Source of the DNA: Daldinia sp. FL1419 | Taxonomy: Eukaryota; Ascomycota; Sordariomycetes; Xylariales; Hypoxylaceae | Length of the DNA stretch: 64,000 nt | Reading direction: 5' to 3' | Assembly (NCBI GenBank): GCA_025201765.1 | Contig: MU623437.1 | Coordinates: 62,001-126,000, forward strand | Shown here: piece after piece, positions 1-10,503 of the stretch | Position numbering within the stretch: the first letter of the stretch is position 1 | How the letters are laid out: each line of letters begins with the position of its first letter | Notes under the pieces: model-generated | What the model was told of the DNA's origin: nothing | Database searches by the model: none | Seen by the model: the letters and a program-made list of their open reading frames with translations, nothing else | Translations under genes and position numbers: made by a program

Positions 1-2879
1 GGCTCTGTCTACCCAGGCAGCCAGGTACACTATAACACAATTGTTTGTAAGTTCAACTCTTGACCAAGGCTGACATCAACAACGTATAGATTATCTGCCT
101 GGGGTAGGTACCTAGGTAGATATAAGCCAGCAGCTGTGTCTACGATCAAATTCTCTGTTCGAGTAGTTATATTTTCCTATGAAGGAAGGTCGAATTGAAC
201 ACTACCGACAAATGACATGACGTCTTGACTCTTTTTAACCAGGTAAAGGAGAACACATTGTTCAAACTTTCGATTTTAATGCCATTCCTTGAATCTGTCT
301 ACATACTGATAAATCCAGTTCTTAACTCATTTCTAGGTACTTCTAATAACTGGGGGGTGCATCACCTAAGAAACCTTCCTCATTCTAATTTTTTACGAAT
401 AATATCTCCCCTGCCACCCCCATGCCTACTAGTGTAGCTTCGATATTAGATTTCTTCTATATGAGTACAGTACCTATTAAGAAATACATTTTCTAATCAA
501 ATGTCAGTACCACGGCGTAGGAGGGGCGAAACTCACCTCTTACCTAAGATTATTAGTTTCCGTCACGAGTTAAGCCTTATATTAAGCGACAATGACACCC
601 TTAAGTACAGTAACGACAAAAACACTATTTATGTGAATAATATAAAGTTCAAAGAGAAAGCCTCTGATTCTTTTCTTTATGGGAAATTAGGCGTTTAGCT
701 TACTTTCGGCTCAGCCCTCAATACCAATAAGGGCCTGCTTTTGTGTAAACGACTTGAATACTTTATTAATGTTCAAATTAATAGAATGCAGATATTACTG
801 CTGCTATGTCTAGGCAAATTTCCAGTCAAATTTCCATCAGCTAATCGGGTTCCATGGCGGCGTATTTTCTCCTGGCGGTGTTTGATATCGTGGCTTTCGT
901 GGAGACTCGAAGAGTAATAGCCATAGCCTACGATCATCAGACAACATTACCCGGCTCGTGACTAAAATATAACATGTCTTGATCTACCGCATAGGGTGTG
1001 TTCTATGTAAGCCAAGGTTTAGCACCTGGAAATGTCGATTCGATAATGCTCGGCCGACAGATTCCGTTCGCTGAGCGGGTCGAGAGCTTATCGTCGTATG
1101 GATTTGCTGATAACCCACGAATTAGCATATGTAGAATATCTTAGAATACTCATTGGAGATCGAATGTATGAAATAGGGGAATACGCTAGACATCGTACTA
1201 TGCCTCCTTAGTTTAACAGAATACGACACCGGATAGTAGGAATCTAGTATTTTCTGCCGTTTATGCAGCGGCTTAGGCTCGAATAAATTATCTCGATGCC
1301 GTATGCTTTCAAGGAAAGGTTCCTTCGAGTAGCTTCGTTAGGCTTACAATACTTGTCCTGTCTCTTCTAGCGCCCCTAAGTCCTTGGGCTAAGGGGGGAT
1401 ATACCCGGTATAGTGAGAGTATCGTGGCAGAAATAGTGAGGTCATGGTACGATGTTTGATAGTCTAGAGATTTAATAACTGTGGGTTCAAGTGGCGCAGT
1501 TATGCGAGCAAACGAATCGGTTTTTGACAGCACGCGGAAAAGACGAACCAAGGACGAAGCCATTCGAGGCGGTCTTGCAATAACAAAGGCCAATCAAGCT
1601 TCCATTACGAAGCTGATGGGGAATCTAGATATTAGATAGCCCCTAAGAACATTGCCATCTTGCCGTAGTATGGAGAATTGCTTGAGAATGGCGCTGTCTA
1701 AATATTTGTTGAATATTCGTTGAACTCATCATGAGGGCACGTTTGGGATATAGTTCCGTCTCCCAGTGGAATAGCCTCATGTAAAAGCCCGGGAGTACAG
1801 CCCAAATGGAGTTGCTAGTCCGATTCGAAAGAGAACTTTTGTTCTAAAGCGGGATTACCTAGTTAAACGCTCAAGTGAAGGACCAGGAGTTGGTATTTGA
1901 TGGATATAGTATGGTTTGTTTTTCCACTTCGCGCCCCTAACCTACTTTTTGATTACAGATTAGTATGTAGGTAGGTATAGTTCATTCTCATACGTGTGAG
2001 TATCATAGTGACGGATTTTATAAGACTTGGTGGCTGAGTTGGTAACCTTAGAATGCATCATGGTGGATAGCTTCAATGTCTGCTTCTCGATGTAATACAT
2101 GCGATTTGCTCATGAGAATACCCCAATCTAAGTGACAAGTATGGCAACGCCTCAGGCGGGCACACCCCAAATAGCACTACCTAGATGCGATGATTCAACT
2201 TTGATTTTTCTAAAACTATTGATCTGGCCATTTGTCGTATGAATAATTGTTTGTACTTCCTTTAAGCAAACAGGACCTAAATAATCTGTTTGCTTTACCT
2301 ATGTAGGTACCTACCTAGGGAGGCAAGTGCCTACCTAACCTAGGTAGGTAATTAGGTCGTCACCATTAAATACCTAGACCACAATTTACTGTCACTCTAG
2401 GAACCTTAACTAGCTAGAATAACAGAAAGAAGTACCTAGATAGGTACCTAGGTACCCACGTAGGATTCTGCCTCGCCCGATGTTTTATAATACCACTTAC
2501 CCAATAGGGTAGTAATTCTAGGGTAGTATCTAAACCTATACAATGCTGGTAGGCTCTAGCCACATAGTGCCTAGGCTAATCTAATCTTAATCGGGCATAG
2601 CCTAGTGTTCCACGAGCCTTGCTTTCGGGATCCGATGCAGGTCAATCTTTCCACGCGACACACTAAGATAATGCATTCTATCCCTATTACCACAACAACC
2701 CAGCTACCTACATGGGGTGAATACATGAACTAGGTATAGCCAGTGAAAAAAAAAAAAAAAAAAAAAAAATATTGTAATAGAATCCATTCTGGAGTATCTA
2801 TTAAATAAATGAAAGACCTCCCGACTTTCGCTTCGTTCCTATTCGTCATCCGCTGATCTTCAATTCACTATATGCGCTT
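1..2879. other. Non-coding, AT-rich left flank with dispersed short repeats
   Basis: No supportable gene. All reading frames are short; the longest ATG-initiated one (501-698, + strand, 65 codons) resembles nothing I know. The stretch carries copies of the dispersed TAGGTACCTA-type motif near 107-122 and densely at 2301-2460, and an uninterrupted A24 run at 2746-2769. It may be decayed sequence, but no transposon ends or domain remnants are visible. Confidence 0.6.
2301..2460. repeat. Cluster of the dispersed TAGGTACCTA-type motif
   Basis: Several overlapping, partly palindromic copies of a motif built from TAGGTA and TACCTA (for example GTAGGTACCTACCTAGG) lie within 160 bases upstream of the deaminase gene. 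Similar clusters recur throughout the spacers of this window and never inside a recognised exon. Confidence 0.7.
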
Positions 2880-5139
2880 ATGTGCTTGGATATTGCTCGC
2901 TATAAAAGGGACAGGAGCGGTCGTGCCGACCAGGAGATGGCCATGAACAACTCCTCAGACAAACCATCTAGATTTACCCAAATACGCAAATTATTTGGCA
3001 GAATGGCGGGGAACCCGACGCCTTCAAGCTCCGATCCAACCAAGGCTCGGCCAGAGCATCACCAGAACGGGGCTTCAGGCGGATTGCACTTTCAAGATGC
3101 GATGAGAGAGCATGCCAGTCCCCAAGAAGAAGAAGCAAATAAAGTTATACTGGGGATTATAAAAGCCGACATATCAAAGTATAGCGAGAGCGCATTCTCG
3201 GGGGGCCATTATACTCGAAATATCGATATCATCGACGAAACTCAACTACTAAGCGTAGCGCGCTCTGTACCCAAAGGCGCACACCTCCATCTTCATTTTA
3301 ACTCTACTCTCCTTCCCGGGTTTCTCTTGGATATAGCTAAAGAGATGCCTAATATGTATATCTCGAGTCCTACTCACAAATTACGGACCAAATCCGATTT
3401 CGATAATTGCGAGATCGTATTTACGCTCCGTAAAACGGGAGAAATTTTCGATTGTTCAGATGTGAGCCCGATGCCTCGGGAGCAGGAACTATTATCAAAG
3501 GATTTGAATGGGCCGAATCTATTCCATAACGATTACGAGCCACGCCAGTCTATGCGCTACCAATACTTCCGTTCGATATGGGCGGAAGAGCGGAAAGCGA
3601 GGCAGAGTTATACAACAGAGAACCGAGACCGAGCTAACTCGGGCCACTCCGAACTCTGGAATATGGATATGGAATGTGATGCTTGGCTTATTAGTAAACT
3701 CGTATTTCATAGGGAGCAAATCGACGAAATATTCGGCTCGGAGGATAGGCCTTGGGATCAAAATAAAACGTCCGAAACGGACGAGGAGAAGCGTGCAAGA
3801 CAAAAGCAAGCCGAGGAGGCAAGCTGGCCTAAGGATATCGATTTGGCCTTCCAAAATAGTCCACATAGGGTGGTCCGTAAAAGAGCAGCCAGGTATTACA
3901 TGTTTCACTTTATCACTATAAAATCTCTAACAGACTTACAGGGCGTGGGAGAGATTCAACGGCCGCACGAGAATGATGAAGGGCCTATTTAATTACGAAA
4001 AGGCATTCCGGGCGTATACAAGAAAATGCTTAGAAGAATTTATTAGGGAGAATGTCCAGTATGCCGAAATCCGACCAAATTTCATGAAGAGCAACCAGGT
4101 TTTACGAGATGACGGGTCAGATGGATTCAATAACTTTGGCTTAATGGAAATCATCATAGAGGAATATGAGAACTTTATGAAAGATATTGGGGATATGAAT
4201 GAGTATGGGCAAATCAGAGAGAACAGGTTGTTAGACTCGGAAGGCAAGCCAGTGTACGTAGATGACACCGGGATTCCATGTGGAAATGGCCACATCCCAT
4301 CTCTCGGTGGGATGAAGGTTATCTACTGCACACCTCGATCTTTTCCAAAGCCCATGGTAAAGGAAGCATTAGATGAGTGCATACGGATGAAGAAGAGATG
4401 GCCGGATTATATTGCTGGTTTCGACCTAGTAGGCGAGGAAGCTTACGATAAGAAATATCCGTTAAGATACTTTGAGGAGGAGTTTAGACAATTTCAGGAG
4501 GTCTGTAAAAAAGAGAAGCTGGATATACCGTTCTTATTCCACTGCGGTGAGACCCCCGACGATATCGAAGGCAACCTCGAATGCGCGCTCGACCTAAATG
4601 CCCGACGGATTGGACATGGCTACGCATTGCCAGAAAAACCGGATATCATGGAGCAAATGAAGGCCAATAAGGTCTGTGTGGAGGCATGTCCTATCTCCAA
4701 CATGGTCCTTGGCTTAGTGGAGCGTATGGACGAGCATCGGATTTACAAATTACTGGAACATGAAGTTCATTGCTCGTTGAACAGCGACAACGGCACCCTA
4801 TTTAGGTGAGATTCAACTATCCTACTTTTTAAAACTCGAGACTTACTTTATTGATTTAGATCCACATTATCACACGATTTTTATGAGGTTATGGTTAGCA
4901 ATCATGATATGAGTCTATTTGGTTGGCGTCAACTTGCAAGATGGAGCATAGATCATTCTTGCCTGAACCAAGTCGAACGCGAGCGGATTTTAGTAGAATG
5001 GGAGAGACGATGGAAAGATGAGTTTATTCCTCAAGTTGTTGGAGGAAAACCTACACGTCGCCCCGCGAGGCTGGAAAGATTAGATCGGATCGAAGAAGGT
5101 CGGAAAAGACGAGAGGCTAAGCTTAATTTAGAAGCATGA
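2880..5139 (+). CDS. Adenosine deaminase, ADGF/CECR1 (ADA2)-like
   Basis: Expected to hydrolyse adenosine to inosine and ammonia. Three exons: 2880-3892, 3942-4805 and 4860-5139, joined over 49- and 54-base GT-AG introns, giving 718 codons. The joins restore family-conserved stretches: RAAR|AWERF continuing into MMKGLFNYE, and SDNGTLF|RSTLSHDFYE. Metal and active-site motifs are all present: PKGAHLHLHFN (residues 131-141, metal-binding HxH), the FHCGET histidine, RRIGHGYAL, PISNMVLGL, and the SDNGTLF aspartate. The N-terminal ~80 residues are hydrophilic and show no signal peptide, whereas many animal ADGF proteins are secreted, so this one may be cytosolic. The start is uncertain: ATG codons at 2880, 2937 and 2943 are in frame, and a TATA-like box between the first two favours 2937. 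It stands alone on the + strand. Confidence 0.9.
2901..2908 (+). promoter_or_regulatory. Candidate TATA box of the deaminase gene
   Basis: A perfect TATAAAAG lies 29 bases upstream of the in-frame ATG at 2937 and inside the frame that opens at the ATG at 2880. If it is a working TATA element, the ATG at 2880 is upstream of transcription start and translation begins at 2937 or 2943. The motif alone is weak evidence. Confidence 0.3.
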
Positions 5140-6353
5140 TGGCTGGATTATAGATTGGGCGTATTTCGGAGCGGGGTTTAGGCAATGAGATGGATGCAGA
5201 CATTTATGATTTTGATACCCAATTGGACGTAGAGCTACATGGCGTTATGTTCTAGTACGGCTATACCTGGGCCTGAGAATATACCTATCTATCCACCCAG
5301 GTACCTAGGTAGGTATAAACTCCAGTATGTCTTGCTTGGCTTGAGGAACACGTATGTATGAATTTTTTTTTATATCACTTCCTATTATTTTGTAAGTTAC
5401 GAAACAACAAAAATGTCATCTGAGCGCAATCTCGATGGGTACCTAGGTACATACCTACCTAGGTAAACACTTACCGGACTTGTCTATCACAAGACTGCCC
5501 ACTGCCTCTTGCTCACAGCCTCAATGAAAGGGACCTTTAGCCCTATAAGGTTATCCGGTGGTTATGCGTGCCGTAAGTAGTCGCAGGAGTTGCCTCCTAC
5601 GAGGGTCACAACATAGAGGCGATGAATAATATATACAGATGCGTAAAAGTCTAACAAAGGAGGCTCTGGCCAATCAAGAGTTTAAGCCTTTAAGTTCTTA
5701 AGAGTTATGGTGAACAGGCTCGGCACTAAGGTTAGTAGTTAAAGAATAGCCTTTTTTACTAAGCCCAGTGGTTTAGAGCCAGTTAGGTCTATTCGACGCG
5801 TGCCAGCGCACTGGACAGAAGGCGCGGGCCGTAGCGGCTAATGCTACGCTGAAGACCCTGGAAACCTGACGCACGTTAATCCAGAACTAAATAAGAATAA
5901 AGTGGGATTTGGGAATGGACCAATCAACCCCGTAGAATCCCCAAGTTGGACAGGGATGACCCCAGCTCCGATACTATGTATCTTTTCGAAACTGCGAAAC
6001 CGCGAACGTTTATTTGATTTTCAGCCTCCAACATCTTTTTTCTTTTCCCTCCCGTTGCACAATACCCTCTTTAAACGCCGGGTTTCTTGCCGTCTTATTC
6101 TTATCTATTTTTATATATATTTCATGGGTTGTTAGACGGATGTAATCGTTTCAGCAACTTACACTTTTTTGTTCTCATCGAACAGGTCGTCTCAACTCAA
6201 TTGACCCTAACGCTCTAAACCTACCCTAGTTTCACCCTCCCTAGCTCCTTAGGCCTCCCAAACCCTTCCAAACCCTCCCGAACCCTCCCAGAGCCCAATA
6301 GCGTTGGACCCAGCTTGCTTTCCCGCATTCCTCCCCCAGGTAAAGTCTAAATC
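5140..6353. other. Spacer between the deaminase and the membrane-protein gene
   Basis: No gene is visible. Dispersed TAGGTACCTA-type motifs occur at 5298-5316 and 5437-5466. The last ~150 bases before the ATG at 6354 are pyrimidine-rich with repeated CCCTCC/CCCAAACC elements, which is common in fungal core promoters and 5' leaders. Confidence 0.5.
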
Positions 6354-7916
6354 ATGGCCGACGATGGGGATGGTGTTATCAGATCTCCGGCAGCAACCTG
6401 GTTTTCCTCAGACGTCGCCGGGGCCGAGGGACCTGGTGGTTGGCGTCTTGATGTCGTGACCCTACTTGCCGTCATTGGCGAGTCGTCTATAGCAGAACAT
6501 TGCCAGACTATCACAGCCAGTATATTCTGTCTCCTTCCACGGATCATCCCTGCCCCGCAGGCTTTTCTAAAACCTTCCCGTCCCGGCCGCATGCCCGAGA
6601 CTACGGCGAAAATGACGGGCGTTTACAGTGGTGTTGTTCTCGATACAGTAGGATTTTTTGCCAATATAATCCACCCTCTCGACGAGTTCCAGCCTTTTGC
6701 TTTTCGGGTCTTACACATTACTCATACCGACCGCAATAATGCCGGTGGGATCGAGGCTCCCGGCCTACCCAAAAAGAGAGCCACCTTCCTCCAAAGAATG
6801 CGTACAGACGGAAAAACTACTACCCTCCCATCATATGAACTTCGCACCCTACAACGAGGCCCGCCTCCCGATAATAATGCGCACACGTCAAATGAGCCGA
6901 CAGAGACGGGATATAGTAATGATGTCGAGGCCGGGCCAGCACAGGGCATAAAAAGGCGGGCAACAATGAAGGAAAAGATGCAAGATTTCGCAGCCAACCC
7001 AACGCTTGCCAATAACAAAAAGCGACCTGCAGTTCCTGCTACTCTATATTCGCCCGTGCACGTTCTCTCGGTATTTTCTCTTTTATTAACATGTGGTATC
7101 ATTGCCCTCGCAGCGGTACTAGAGGATGGTACTGCCATTATTGCCGTTACCCTCGTTTCTTTTGCAAGCTCCATCGTTGGCTGGGCTTCGTGGTGGAGGC
7201 CCATCCTAATGAACCGCAGTCACACCAATACTGTTCCCGACGGCGACGTTATCATCCGTACACGAGAGGGTGCATTCCTCCTTGTCAAATGTACCGAAGA
7301 AGTGGCGCGCGAGCTCTATTCAGGTACTGAAGAGTGCGAATATCACGTTAGCGGTCGCGCATACAGGGTACTCATGGGGCTCGGAACCTGCTTACTAATG
7401 GTGTCTGTCATCCTCTTGGGTAACTGCAAGTGGTATTCTCAAGTTTTCATCGGTGTTAGTTACATCGTACTAAACGGGCTCTACTGGACTATGGGATTGA
7501 TCCCTAAGCGCTTCTTCTGGGATCTAAGCCGCTACGATATCAGGGATATCACACCTCCTGAAGCACTAAGGGCCCACGAGAAAACTTCTGATGACCCGCG
7601 AGAAGGGGTCAAGAGCTATACGCGCACTTTATGGTACGCTATCCGCGAAACCAAGCGTACGGCTTGGGTTAATAGGAGCGGTGCCGCACCTGACACGCCA
7701 CAATGGCGCAAGTGGCTCGCAGAGGCCGAGGAGGCTGCGAACTCTGACAAAGACAAGTTTAAATGGCCTTGTGTTGCTCGTAAGGATGAAATCATGAAAA
7801 TGACGGAGACCCAACTTAGATCCGAGGCGACCCGAGTTTACGACGAGGCGGAACAAGCCGCACCGGCTACTGAGGTACAGCCTCGGGACCGACGCCCTGT
7901 CGATGGTACTCTATAG
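6354..7916 (+). CDS. Conserved fungal multi-spanning membrane protein, function unknown
   Basis: A single-exon gene of 520 residues. The ATG has a good fungal context (AATCATGGCC). The N-terminal ~125 residues contain a well-ordered segment (GGWRLDVVTLLAVIGE, then AEHCQT, then NIIHPLDEFQPFAFRVLHI) that I recognise as a pattern kept among ascomycete proteins of unknown role. A hydrophilic linker at ~135-230 follows, then four clear hydrophobic segments at about 235-256, 260-281, 338-356 and 362-382, and a basic/acidic cytoplasmic-type tail. No enzymatic motif is seen. It could be a scaffold or transporter-like protein, but nothing in the sequence decides this. Neighbours on both sides are unrelated. 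Confidence 0.85.
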   Translation: MADDGDGVIRSPAATWFSSDVAGAEGPGGWRLDVVTLLAVIGESSIAEHCQTITASIFCLLPRIIPAPQAFLKPSRPGRMPETTAKMTGVYSGVVLDTVGFFANIIHPLDEFQPFAFRVLHITHTDRNNAGGIEAPGLPKKRATFLQRMRTDGKTTTLPSYELRTLQRGPPPDNNAHTSNEPTETGYSNDVEAGPAQGIKRRATMKEKMQDFAANPTLANNKKRPAVPATLYSPVHVLSVFSLLLTCGIIALAAVLEDGTAIIAVTLVSFASSIVGWASWWRPILMNRSHTNTVPDGDVIIRTREGAFLLVKCTEEVARELYSGTEECEYHVSGRAYRVLMGLGTCLLMVSVILLGNCKWYSQVFIGVSYIVLNGLYWTMGLIPKRFFWDLSRYDIRDITPPEALRAHEKTSDDPREGVKSYTRTLWYAIRETKRTAWVNRSGAAPDTPQWRKWLAEAEEAANSDKDKFKWPCVARKDEIMKMTETQLRSEATRVYDEAEQAAPATEVQPRDRRPVDGTL

Positions 7917-8789
7917 GCAGTTTTGCTTAATATGGGTACCTATTTGGGTCTCCACCCCTTTTTCTACGGATTACGATGTGTTAGATACCCCTTATATGAG
8001 CGAGCCAACTTATGATACCGGGACTCACGTCCCATTTAGTTTATGGGGCTCTGGGAAATTGCTATTTGGGCCAATATGTTGGGATTTAGATGGACTATCA
8101 CGGCCATTTTTATTTTCTCTATTTACTTTTCTTGGTTCCATCTTGCATGCGCATAGATTTGTATATTACTAAAACTCTGCATTGATTAGGGGAGCATAAT
8201 GACACCGGTACTTGCATACGGCGTGTAGAACCAAAAAGGCAAGACTATATTTTTTTTTTCTCGGATATATTTATTTCTGGATGGGAAGGGGACGAGTTAC
8301 TATATTTAGCGAGGAGTTTGGGTGTCTAATTCTGGGCAAATACCGGCTTGCCCGTCTTTACTGGGATTTGTAAAGAATAACTAATGGAGCTATTTGGATG
8401 CTTTATACTTGAATGTCTCTGGAGAAGTATCGTGACATGATTACCTCTACGATGGTTGGAGCTGGAGACTTGTTTTACTTGGGTATCTCAGGCAAGTTAC
8501 GAACTTATTGTATGTTACGTAGCTTGATCCTAACAGGTACCTTAGTATTTAGGTAGGTAACCTTTCATTGTGTAGGTATTTCTTTCTAAATGCATGTAGT
8601 GCTTATCGTGGCGTCGTCGTCGAGATGTCTGAATCAACGAACTAAGACCGAGTTGGGTTTAACATGTCAAAAATTCGTGAAGTCCTTAAAGATATCCTGC
8701 ATTCGTCGTCTAACTTGTTCAATCCCAATCCTAGCAGCTAGTCCCTGTTGTCGTGGCAAGCTGTGTCCTGTCTTTTATGGTTTTGCTAT
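7917..8789. other. Spacer with no supportable gene
   Basis: The region runs from the stop of the membrane-protein gene to the P/Q/Y-rich remnant. Only short frames are present. A weak TAGGTA motif occurs near 8551. A T-rich run near 8251 may belong to the 3' end of the upstream transcript. Confidence 0.4.
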
Positions 8790-9300
8790 TTACTGGGCAC
8801 TACCGGGAGTACCATGTTGGGTACCAGGATCTTTGGAGCCGCAGGAAACTGGTATTGATGTCAGGTTTACGCCTGTAGTTTCTGGCACCGGTTGTCTGAC
8901 GACGGGATACGGTTCGGCACGCCAGTTTTCATGTTGTGGTCCAGTAGATTGAGCTGGTGCCGGATGCGAGAAGCGGAGGTTGTTGGCTGCGATGTGTTCT
9001 TGACTCTGGGAATAAAATCGTGGTTGTGAGAGACCGGGCAAATGGAGGGATGGCCCTCCTGGAGACGGTGATTGTGTATACCCGGGGTATTGTTGGGGAG
9101 GCCTGTATCTGGAAAAATCTTGTGGTGCTTGGAGGAAATTGTCTGGCTGGTATCCTTGATTTGGATATCCCGTCCCTGATAAGGGGCTGGGATTGTGGTA
9201 TGCAGGCCCTGGCGGTTGTAAGTAGCTCCGTTATAATGCTCAAAGGATTGACGCGGCTGGGTAGCCTGGGTGGACCTATCTGTAATTTTGAAGGACCTAA
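8790..9300 (-). pseudogene. P/Q/Y-rich low-complexity coding remnant (frameshifted)
   Basis: On the minus strand a frame is open from about 9230 to 8790, with no ATG at its head and a stop (TAA) at its 5' end. It is rich in Pro, Gln, Tyr, Ser and Gly (stretches such as YPNQGYQPDN, SRYRPPQQYPGYTQ and FYSQSQEH), a biased composition that chance frames rarely show. Just upstream, another minus frame covering 9231-9300 reads QATQPRQSFEHYNGATYNRQ with the same bias, suggesting a single-base shift near 9230. It lies downstream of, and in the same orientation as, the decayed DUF7025/AAA-like gene; whether it belonged to it is unclear. It could also be an intrinsically disordered orphan with an intron I cannot place. 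Confidence 0.4.
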
Positions 9301-9470
9301 GGGGGTTTTCGTTTTTCGTCCTTTCTGTCACGAGGCGGACCAAGAAGCAAGGAAACAACTTCGTTGTTCCGCGAGGAACCTATCTACAACTATGGCCAAG
9401 GACGACTATATATAGAACAAGTCCTTTGTTCTATATGTAGTACAGGCTGGAACCCTGACAGGTTGCTAGG

Positions 9471-10480
9471 TTATCGTCGCCGGATTTGGGCTCCATGGTC
9501 CGCACTCTTCTGTAAAGATCCTTCAAGGGCATGGAATCGAAGAGGATACACATCAAAAGAACCAACAGATCTCTCGCCTTCGAAACGATCGATATCAAAA
9601 GACTTTACTACAGGGCCAAACCATGAGCCATCAAAGTGCATATATACACAGTAAACGCTAAATGGCTTTTCATGAGCGGCTTTGAGTTTACTATAATTCG
9701 CTGTCGGAAGTGTCCCACTGGTTAGGTGGCCCAAGTTTACGACTACATACCTATAGGTCGAAGAGCTACTGGTGTTGGCAGTTTCATGTCTTGGGGGGGA
9801 AGTATCAAAGTATTTGCATAATTCGTAGTCAGATTTTGGAATGTCATGATCCGTATATCTAGCCGGGTAAAGGCGTTCAGAGTGACATCAAGTACGATTC
9901 TGCTCGGGAATATCGTGCATGGGAACACTAATAGTGCGCCCATTTTGGCTTGGTAAATAAATCGGCGGTTTCCTTAATACTTTCCTCTTCTGTTCTCTTC
10001 TGTTCTCTTCGCAGAATCTCGAACGAAACGGGCCCGTCAGATGATCTTCCGCGTTCTTTTATCCAAACCTTCCGATACCGTGTTTTCCCCAGTGCTGGTA
10101 GCTCTCTCGTCTTTGGATTTGGAAGGCTGGTTAACATTGTCTAGATCAGAATGTCGACCTATCATCCCTAATGCCTCCAATCGTTGCCGTAACTCTTTTT
10201 CCAGTAGCTTCACTTCAGACACTAAGTTCGGAACCGTGACCTCTGAGGCCAGTGCAATCAACCATCGAATTCCAACCCTAGCATTTAAAATACGGAGCTT
10301 CGGCAACTTCGGCTTCAAAGACAAGACGAGCCAGAAGATTTCTATAACATTTTGCAGGCCTATCCCAAAATACATGTGCCAAATTTTCGTAATCAATACA
10401 TAGCAGTAGATTTTATAGAGAATCGCCTCGACAAGTTTCATTTGGGCTTTAGAACGCCAGAATCGCGATACGATCCCCAA
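9471..10480 (-). pseudogene. Decayed fungal AAA-type ATPase-like gene with DUF7025-like domain
   Basis: On the minus strand, a frame at 10480-10037 ends in a coiled-coil-like segment (KLLEKELRQRLEALG), and a second frame at 9887-9471 carries DYELCKYFD, then KPFSVYCVYMHFDG, FGPVVKSFDIDRFEGER and DVYPLRFH. The second set matches the pattern of the DUF7025 domain found N-terminal to the ATPase core in many fungal AAA proteins. The pieces are in different frames. A stop (TGA, 9888-9890) interrupts otherwise continuous sequence (IPEQNRT, stop, CHSERLYPARY), and no start codon or Walker A/B ATPase core follows. The gene is therefore truncated and inactive. Family assignment is from remembered pattern, not from a search. 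It faces away from the decayed STAND-like gene that starts at 10504. Confidence 0.55.
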
Positions 10481-10503
10481 CTTGGGCGTTCGTAGTCACC
10501 ACA

